Source: Clostridia bacterium (GTDB lineage Bacteria > Bacillota > Clostridia > Oscillospirales > Acutalibacteraceae). Taken from it: DNA of 64,000 nt. The translations under genes and the position numbers were made by a program. The notes beneath the pieces are model-generated. The model was not told the DNA's origin, did not search any database, and was given only the letters and a program-made list of their open reading frames with translations. Of this stretch, positions 59,348 through 64,000 are shown piece after piece. Each line of letters opens with the position of its first letter. The stretch's first letter is position 1. The stretch lies in NCBI GenBank assembly GCA_017409475.1, contig JAFQSP010000014.1, positions 142,253 to 206,252 on the forward strand, read 5' to 3'.

Positions 59348-59458
59348 ATGGAAAAGTATTTTGCACCCGAAATGACCCTCGTTGAATACGAAACCGACGA
59401 TATCATGACCGCCAGCACAACCTTCCCCGGAATCGAAGACGCAGAAGACAACATCTAA
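59348..59458 (+). CDS. Orphan 36-residue peptide of the YxAPEM type
   Basis: 36 residues: MEKYFAPEMTLVEYETDDI followed by a tail with ASTTFPGIEDAEDNI. AAAGGAATGAATATAT precedes the ATG and a terminator follows within 25 bp, so it is a compact single-gene unit. The opening Y.APEM..VE.ET.D(I/V)..AS is a recurring pattern of very short Clostridia proteins. An acidic leader followed by a short variable tail looks like a ribosomal peptide precursor, but no maturase gene is nearby. Function unknown. Confidence 0.6.
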   Translation: MEKYFAPEMTLVEYETDDIMTASTTFPGIEDAEDNI

Positions 59459-59480
59459 TTCAGTTCCGATAATTAAAAAG

Positions 59481-59517
59481 AACCTCAAAAGCCTTAATCG
59501 GTTTTTGAGGTTTTTTC
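59481..59517. terminator. Terminator after the 36-residue peptide gene
   Basis: AACCTCAAAA and TTTTGAGGTT form a perfect 10-bp stem followed by TTTT; bidirectional with the leftward XRE gene. Confidence 0.92.
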
Positions 59518-59538
59518 TGTTTATCTTTGAATTTTAAT

Positions 59539-60159
59539 TTATTTATCCCTATTTCGACGGAATTTTAACCCCGACGAGAGTAAAATCATTATCTGGGACG
59601 GAATTCCAATCGCAAGAACGAGCCAAAAATACGCCTTTTGCAACGAAAGAAAAAGAACGAGACAAAACGAAATAAGCACCGTCCATAAAAGCAACGAAAT
59701 AATAAGAAAATTTCTCTTTTTCTTTCCCCAAATGGAGTTGAAAACAAGGGTAATTACGCATGAAACCGGAACAGCAAAAACAAAAACGAGCCACGCTTTT
59801 GAAAGGCGAAATTCAGTAGAAAGGCTGATAATGACGTAAATTATCGTCGCAACCAGCCACACAATAGTGGTGCTAAGAAGGGTAATTATTAAATGATTTC
59901 GGCGCTGACGCTCGGAAAATTCGCGCTTTATTTGATTTTCGGTTTCGTGCTCGGCTGAGATAAGGTAATCAACCGTAACTCCAAAAAGGTCGGCAATCTC
60001 CTTCAACGTTGTGATGCCGGGAATTGCTTCGCCACGTTCCCATTTTGATACAGCTTTATCGGAATAATTAAGCTTTTCGGCAAGCTGAGCTTGGGTAATG
60101 TCGGCAGCTCGGCGTAAATCAATTATATTTTTGGCGATAATCGGCTTTAAATCTTCCAC
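59539..60159 (-). CDS. XRE-type regulator with C-terminal membrane helices
   Basis: 206 residues. Residues 5-65 form a helix-turn-helix (IDLRRAADITQAQLAEKLNYSDKAVSKWERGEAIPGITTLKEIADLF). Four hydrophobic helices follow (about 90-200). This fused layout is common in Firmicutes: the DNA-binding domain is membrane-tethered and may respond to envelope stress. A good promoter lies at 60190-60218. Inverted TCTACCG motifs lie upstream. Confidence 0.85.
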   Translation of the reverse strand: MEDLKPIIAKNIIDLRRAADITQAQLAEKLNYSDKAVSKWERGEAIPGITTLKEIADLFGVTVDYLISAEHETENQIKREFSERQRRNHLIITLLSTTIVWLVATIIYVIISLSTEFRLSKAWLVFVFAVPVSCVITLVFNSIWGKKKRNFLIISLLLWTVLISFCLVLFLSLQKAYFWLVLAIGIPSQIMILLSSGLKFRRNRDK

Positions 60160-60189
60160 AAACTCATCTCCTTTTTACATTCTGTTTTA

Positions 60190-60218
60190 ATTATAACACA
60201 GTGCGATTGTTTTCGCAA
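60190..60218 (-). promoter_or_regulatory. Promoter of the XRE-membrane regulator gene
   Basis: On the minus strand TTGCGA (60218-60213) and TATAAT (60195-60190) with a 17-bp spacer. Confidence 0.75.
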
Positions 60219-60243
60219 GTCCCTCATTTTATTAACTCTCCTA

Positions 60244-60370
60244 ACGGTAGAAACGATAGATTTTTTCTCTACCGACCGTAATTTTCGATATAAAGATAAG
60301 CAAAAAGCCTTTAAAATAGGCTCTTTCGCCATTTCTACTACAAGGAGAGTCGGAATTTCTTAGCTCTACC
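60244..60370. promoter_or_regulatory. Inverted and repeated CGGTAGA/TCTACCG motifs, upstream of two genes
   Basis: CGGTAGA near 60245 and TCTACCG near 60268 are inverted; another CTCTACCG occurs near 60364. They lie just beyond the XRE promoter, in a 450-bp stretch (60160-60613) with no convincing gene. Operator sites of the XRE protein are plausible. Confidence 0.35.
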
Positions 60371-60613
60371 GCATGAAAATTAAGCTTAGAGCCAAAAAAG
60401 TATTATGTAGGGTGACTTTCATTTTGCGATGGTTTAATATTAATATATGAGGATTTTGAACCACGAGCAAAAAAAGTAAAGCTGCCACCTCGTATAAACA
60501 AATTAAACCGGATGAAGTTTGAGCAAAAACACGATGCCCCCCTTTACCACCCGCAGCAGCTACGATTTTTCGACTTTTTGAAATTATAACAACTCCGAAA
60601 GGAATATAACGTC

Positions 60614-61486
60614 ATGAACAAATTCAAGATTATTACCGATTCCTCCTGCGACCTTACCGCAGAAATTGCCGAACAGCTTGAACTCGATGTGCTCTGTCTT
60701 TCGGTGCTTGCCGAAGACAAGGTGTACAAAAACTATCTTGACGGGCGCGAAATCAGCCCCACCGACTACTACAATATGCTTCGTGGCGGACTTATGGCAA
60801 AAACAGCCGCCGCAAACATCGAGGATTTCAACACAATCTTCACAAAATGGCTTGACATGGGCTACGACGTGCTTTACCTCGGCTTTTCGTCGGCTCTCAG
60901 CGGCACATTTAACACGGGAAAAATCGTCGCCGACGAAATGAGCGAAAAATATCCCGACCGAAAGATTTACTGCGTCGATACCCTTTCGGCATCACTTGGT
61001 CAGGGAATGCTGGTATATTACGCCGCAAATATGCAAAAAAACGGCGCCTCTATTGACGAGGTTCGCAACTGGGTGGAGGAAAATAAGCTCAGCCAGTCTC
61101 ACCTTTTCACAGTAAACGACCTGCATCATTTACAAAGAGGCGGTCGCGTTTCAAAAACAACCGCTATCATCGGCAGTGCACTCGGCGTAAAGCCTCTTAT
61201 GCACTGTGACAACGAAGGAAAGCTGGTCAAAACAGGGGTTGTTCGTGGACGTCAGGCGTCACTTGATGCGCTTGTTAAGCGAATGAAGGAAACCATCATA
61301 AATCCCGACGGTCAAACGGTTTTCATCAGCCACGGCGATTGCATCAACGATGCCGAATACGTAAAGGCCGAAATTCTCAAATCCTTGCCGGTAAAAGAGG
61401 TTATTATCAACTTTGTAGGTCCGGTAATCGGCACCCACTCGGGACCGGGAACAATGGCTCTCTTCTTCTTCGCAAGCGAAAGATAA
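60614..61486 (+). CDS. DegV-family fatty-acid-binding protein
   Basis: 290 residues. ITDSSCDLTAEIAEQLELDVLCLSV is the DegV opening, and LGFSSALSGTFNTG and VDTLSASLGQGMLVYYAA are the fatty-acid contact loops. GPVIGTHSGPGTMALFF closes the domain. DegV proteins bind fatty acids and hand them to fatty acid kinase FakA; specificity is unknown here. GAAAGGAATATAACGTC precedes the ATG, and a terminator lies at 61528. Confidence 0.93.
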   Translation: MNKFKIITDSSCDLTAEIAEQLELDVLCLSVLAEDKVYKNYLDGREISPTDYYNMLRGGLMAKTAAANIEDFNTIFTKWLDMGYDVLYLGFSSALSGTFNTGKIVADEMSEKYPDRKIYCVDTLSASLGQGMLVYYAANMQKNGASIDEVRNWVEENKLSQSHLFTVNDLHHLQRGGRVSKTTAIIGSALGVKPLMHCDNEGKLVKTGVVRGRQASLDALVKRMKETIINPDGQTVFISHGDCINDAEYVKAEILKSLPVKEVIINFVGPVIGTHSGPGTMALFFFASER

Positions 61487-61527
61487 AAATAAAGGAGCGT
61501 TCACATAGGGATAATTCGCCTAATACA

Positions 61528-61558
61528 GGGTTGCTTTTTTCGAGGCAACCCTTTTTTA
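61528..61558 (+). terminator. Terminator after the DegV gene
   Basis: GGGTTGC (61528-61534) and GCAACCC (61545-61551) with a T-run directly after. Confidence 0.88.
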
Positions 61559-61628
61559 TGCACAAATTCACCTTGATTTTTTGATACGGCTGTGATAAAA
61601 TCGTGCTGTAAGTAAATAATTGGCTATA

Positions 61629-61800
61629 TTAAGAGGGAGTAGCTTGCGGTGAAAAAAGCTTTTTTCACCGCGACAAATCGGCGTCAATACGGTTTTTTTA
61701 TAAAAAAGCCCGCCTTTGTATTAAAAAGCAAGACTCTTATTACTCAGGCTTTGCTTTTTTAAACGCAAAAACGAGTAATAAGCGTCTTTTTTTATTTTCA
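61629..61800 (+). promoter_or_regulatory. Riboswitch-like leader, yybP-ykoY resemblance, with terminator
   Basis: AGAGGGAGTAGCTTGCGG at 61632, a hairpin with arms GCGGTGAAAAAAG/CTTTTTTCACCGC, then GGCGTCAATACG at 61680 followed by a second GC-rich arm. This recalls the Mn2+-sensing yybP-ykoY core (GGGGAGUAGC ... CGUCAA). It ends in a terminator: GACTCTTATTACTC (61732-61745) pairs GAGTAATAAGCGTC (61773-61786), followed by T7. Control of the downstream Na+ pump gene is expected. The class is uncertain; a Na+ or other ion riboswitch is possible. Confidence 0.6.
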
Positions 61801-61826
61801 AACCACATTAAAAAAGGAGAAACGAT

Positions 61827-63005
61827 ATGGAAATCCTGTACGAAAATCTGCTTCATGTCTCGTGGCAACAAATTGTCATGTGGGCAATCGGCGGAATTCT
61901 CATCTACCTCGCAATAAAAAAAGAAATGGAGCCCACCCTTTTGCTCCCAATCGGCTTTGGCGCAATTCTCGTCAATCTGCCGCTTTCGGGCGCAATCACA
62001 AGATATTTTCAGGGCGAAACGGCCATCAGCCAAGCCTCTTATAACAAGCTGCTTGCCGAAGGCGCTACCGACATCGGCGTTGAGGAAGGCGCTCTGACCA
62101 CCCTCTTTGAAGCAGGAATTTCTAACGAGTTGTTTCCCCTTATCCTGTTTATCGGAATCGGCGCAATGATTGACTTCGGTCCCCTTCTTTCTAACCCGAA
62201 GCTCATGATTTTCGGTGCCGCTGCCCAGTTCGGTATCTTCTTTACCCTCTGTGCCGCATCGATGTTCTTTGGCATTGACGATGCCGCTTCAATAGCAATT
62301 ATCGGTGCCGCTGACGGTCCTACCTCCATCGTTGTAGCCAACAAGCTCGGCTCAAACTATCTCGGCGCAATCATGGTTGCGGCATATTCGTACATGGCCC
62401 TCGTGCCGATTATTCAGCCGCCTGTAATTAAGTTGCTTACAACTAAAAAAGAGCGTCTTATCCGTATGCCTTATGAACAAAAAGAGGTTAAAAAGAGCAC
62501 CCGTATCCTCTTCCCGATTGTAATTACCGTTATCGCAGGGCTTGTTGCTCCCGCATCGGTTTCGCTGGTTGGCTTCCTCATGTTCGGAAACCTCATTCGT
62601 GAATGCGGCGTTCTCAATTCGCTCTCGGAAACAGCACAAAAAGTGCTTGCAAACCTTATTACCATCTTCCTCGGTATCACCATCGCATCTCAGATGCAGG
62701 CCGAAAACTTCCTTGCAGTTGACACACTGCTCATTCTCGGACTTGGTCTTTTCGCCTTTATTTTCGATACCGCAGGTGGCGTAATTTTCGCAAAGATTCT
62801 CAACCTTTTCCTCAAAAAGAAGGTAAACCCGATGATTGGTGCGGCAGGTATTTCCGCATTCCCGATGTCAGGACGAATTGTTCACAAAATGGGACTTGCA
62901 GAAGATCCACAAAACTTCCTGCTCATGCATTCAATCGGCGTTAACGTTTCGGGTCAGATTGCCTCGGTTATCGCAGGCGGACTTATCCTAAACTTCTTTA
63001 TGTAA
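61827..63005 (+). CDS. Sodium-ion-translocating decarboxylase beta subunit (OadB-like)
   Basis: 392 residues with about ten membrane helices. Motifs: FIGIGAMIDFGPLLSNP and FGAAAQFGIFFTL (GAMTDF-type loops), IIGAADGPTSIVVA with its conserved Asp and Ser, and AAGISAFPMSGRIVHKMG. In oxaloacetate, methylmalonyl- or glutaconyl-CoA decarboxylases this subunit decarboxylates carboxybiotin and exports Na+. The alpha subunit and biotin carrier are not in view; the group II intron lies where they might follow. AAAAAAGGAGAAACGAT precedes the ATG. A riboswitch-like leader lies upstream. Confidence 0.92.
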   Translation: MEILYENLLHVSWQQIVMWAIGGILIYLAIKKEMEPTLLLPIGFGAILVNLPLSGAITRYFQGETAISQASYNKLLAEGATDIGVEEGALTTLFEAGISNELFPLILFIGIGAMIDFGPLLSNPKLMIFGAAAQFGIFFTLCAASMFFGIDDAASIAIIGAADGPTSIVVANKLGSNYLGAIMVAAYSYMALVPIIQPPVIKLLTTKKERLIRMPYEQKEVKKSTRILFPIVITVIAGLVAPASVSLVGFLMFGNLIRECGVLNSLSETAQKVLANLITIFLGITIASQMQAENFLAVDTLLILGLGLFAFIFDTAGGVIFAKILNLFLKKKVNPMIGAAGISAFPMSGRIVHKMGLAEDPQNFLLMHSIGVNVSGQIASVIAGGLILNFFM

Positions 63006-63020
63006 GAGGAGGTAATAAAA

Positions 63021-63161
63021 ATGAATATAAACATAAATCCAATGAACTTTTTAAATAATATGCATTATATGGGAACAGGAATGCTCAGTATATTCCTTGT
63101 TATCGGTGTAATAATTGTGGTGACATACATTATAAATAAAATAGCATCAAGAAATAAATAA
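63021..63161 (+). CDS. Tiny membrane subunit of the Na+ decarboxylase, OadG-like
   Basis: 46 residues: a short polar N-terminus (NININPMNFLNNMHYMGTGML) and one membrane helix (about 20-41: FLVIGVIIVVTYIIN). The GTGMLSIFLVIG pattern matches the small gamma-like subunits that follow oadB in Firmicutes, cut down to the membrane anchor. AGAGGAGGTAATAAAA lies just before the ATG, 15 bp after the oadB stop, so cotranscription is clear. Confidence 0.75.
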   Translation: MNININPMNFLNNMHYMGTGMLSIFLVIGVIIVVTYIINKIASRNK

Positions 63162-63196
63162 AAATGGGATGTTAAAATGTTCCAGATTGCAAAAAG

Positions 63197-63262
63197 ATCG
63201 AGTAGGGCGAAATTAATCGCCCTCTCACACCACCGTACGTGCCGTTCGGCATACGGCGGTTC
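63197..63262 (-). other. Group II intron 3' end, domains V and VI
   Basis: On the minus strand, GCCGTATGCCGAACGGCACGTACGG with its tight hairpin is a bacterial domain V; GAGAGGGCG...CGCCCTACTCGAT is a domain VI-like hairpin ending at about 63197. The intron continues rightward past the window with its RT gene inside. Confidence 0.8.
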
Positions 63263-64000
63263 AATTCAAAATTAAATATGTGCTACTTTTTTGGTAGTAA
63301 TCCGAAATACTGATTAAGACTCGCTTAGTCAGTATTTCTTTTGATATTGCTCTTGTCACAACTGATTTTGTTGCAACAAATTGATAATGATTGCCCCAAT
63401 TTGCAACCTTGTGCGCTATCCATTTTTCAACTCCGAGTTTTAGTAATCCCCATTCTCTTTTCTTGGCTGTTTTCCACTGCTTCCATATTATCACCCTTAT
63501 CATTGTCCTTAGGTGTTCGTCTATGCTTTGTAGTCTTGTTTTCATCGAACCTATACGAAAGTAGTTTATCCACCCTCTTGTTACCTCATTAATCTTCTTA
63601 ATTCGGTATGTTAGGTCAATGCTTAGGCTCCGTTTGCATAATGCTTTGAGTTTCCTTTTGAATTTCATTACAGAGCCCTGATGGGGTCTTGCTTTCCATC
63701 CTTCTTTGTCTTTCCAAAAGCCAAATCCAAGATATTTAAGTTTACTCGGTGGTGTTATCTTTGTCTTTGTTGCATTTACCTTTAATCCTAGTTTCCTTTC
63801 TATCCAATCAGTTATGGAATACATTACCCTTGTTGCTGCGGCTTTGCTTTTTAACACAATCACTACATCATCTGCATATCGTGTAAAGCGTTGTCCTCTG
63901 CTTTCAAGTTCCTTGTCCAACTCATTTAACATTATGTTACTGAGTAATGGTGATAAATTCCCACCTTGCGGTGTGCCAATGTCTGTTGCTTCGTATCTGC
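63261..64000 (-). CDS. ltrA: Group II intron reverse transcriptase/maturase (LtrA-like), 5' end outside the window
   Basis: About 245 residues visible. Upstream of the first in-frame ATG the frame continues as ATDIGTPQGGNLSPLLSNI, the RT4 motif, so the gene runs off the right edge. The catalytic YADD lies in FTRYADDVVIVL, followed by LGFGFWKDKEG and the maturase domain X (GWINYFRIGSMKTRL, WKQWK). It ends soon after domain X without a visible HNH endonuclease, which suggests an endonuclease-minus lineage. It sits in an intron oriented against the upstream Na+ pump operon. Confidence 0.92.
   Translation of the reverse strand, partial: RYEATDIGTPQGGNLSPLLSNIMLNELDKELESRGQRFTRYADDVVIVLKSKAAATRVMYSITDWIERKLGLKVNATKTKITPPSKLKYLGFGFWKDKEGWKARPHQGSVMKFKRKLKALCKRSLSIDLTYRIKKINEVTRGWINYFRIGSMKTRLQSIDEHLRTMIRVIIWKQWKTAKKREWGLLKLGVEKWIAHKVANWGNHYQFVATKSVVTRAISKEILTKRVLISISDYYQKSSTYLILN

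Noticed and set aside
60147-60332. 61-residue minus-strand frame upstream of the XRE gene
   Set aside because: It crosses the TATAAT promoter of the XRE gene and shows no conserved pattern or ribosome binding site.

Overview
The window looks like a low-to-mid GC, spore-forming member of the Clostridia, most likely a gut-type Oscillospirales/Ruminococcaceae relative. This is inferred from a dipicolinate synthase pair (spore core chemistry), a tryptophan T-box, an FHA-SEDS cell-wall pair, strong AGGAGG ribosome binding sites, frequent intrinsic terminators and a group II intron. No rRNA, complete tRNA, CRISPR array or complete IS is visible. LEFT HOST BLOCK (1-6850): a GDSL hydrolase, an RlmD methyltransferase fused to an ASCH domain, a small lipoprotein, and the glycolytic run pgk-tpiA-gpmI ending in a strong terminator. 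TOXIN/IMMUNITY CASSETTE (6854-8076): an A+T-rich cassette with a phage-head-derived toxin-like protein and two tandem paralogous putative immunity proteins, bounded by two nearly identical terminator hairpins. PHAGE-LIKE LOCUS (8084-22800): terminase, portal, scaffold, coat protein, a large tail-like protein, fibre proteins and a lysis cassette, all intact and mostly leftward. A divergent S24-family repressor switch sits in the middle. I see no integrase, DNA replication gene or tape measure. A 17-bp sequence (16/17 identical) lies upstream of both structural operons. This is the most interesting part of the window: a compact, apparently immobile particle-making locus that could be a degraded prophage, a domesticated particle or a gene-transfer-agent-like system. 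MIDDLE HOST BLOCK (22930-35290): a MATE transporter; an orphan trpB under a tryptophan T-box; a divergent pair of a Cys-rich protein and an XRE regulator; ribosomal proteins L13-S9; an LtaS-like sulfatase; a MarR plus heterodimeric ABC exporter operon; and a TtcA-like thiolase. RIGHT HOST BLOCK (35300-64000): a zinc-ribbon membrane protein; a multi-hairpin intergenic element; murC; a CCA enzyme; dpaA-dpaB; trmL; an FHA-FtsW/RodA fusion followed by a class B PBP; an SH3 lipoprotein; a pyrophosphatase and a lipid kinase. A seven-gene leftward operon follows (thyX-tmk-DJ1-FTCL-mltG-U32-lipoprotein), then DUF2156, prs, a sugar nucleotidyltransferase, uvrC, a 36-residue orphan peptide, an XRE membrane regulator, DegV, and a riboswitch-like leader controlling a Na+-pump beta subunit plus a tiny membrane subunit. 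The window ends inside a group II intron whose 3' end abuts that operon. Product names rest on motifs read by eye; no database search was run.
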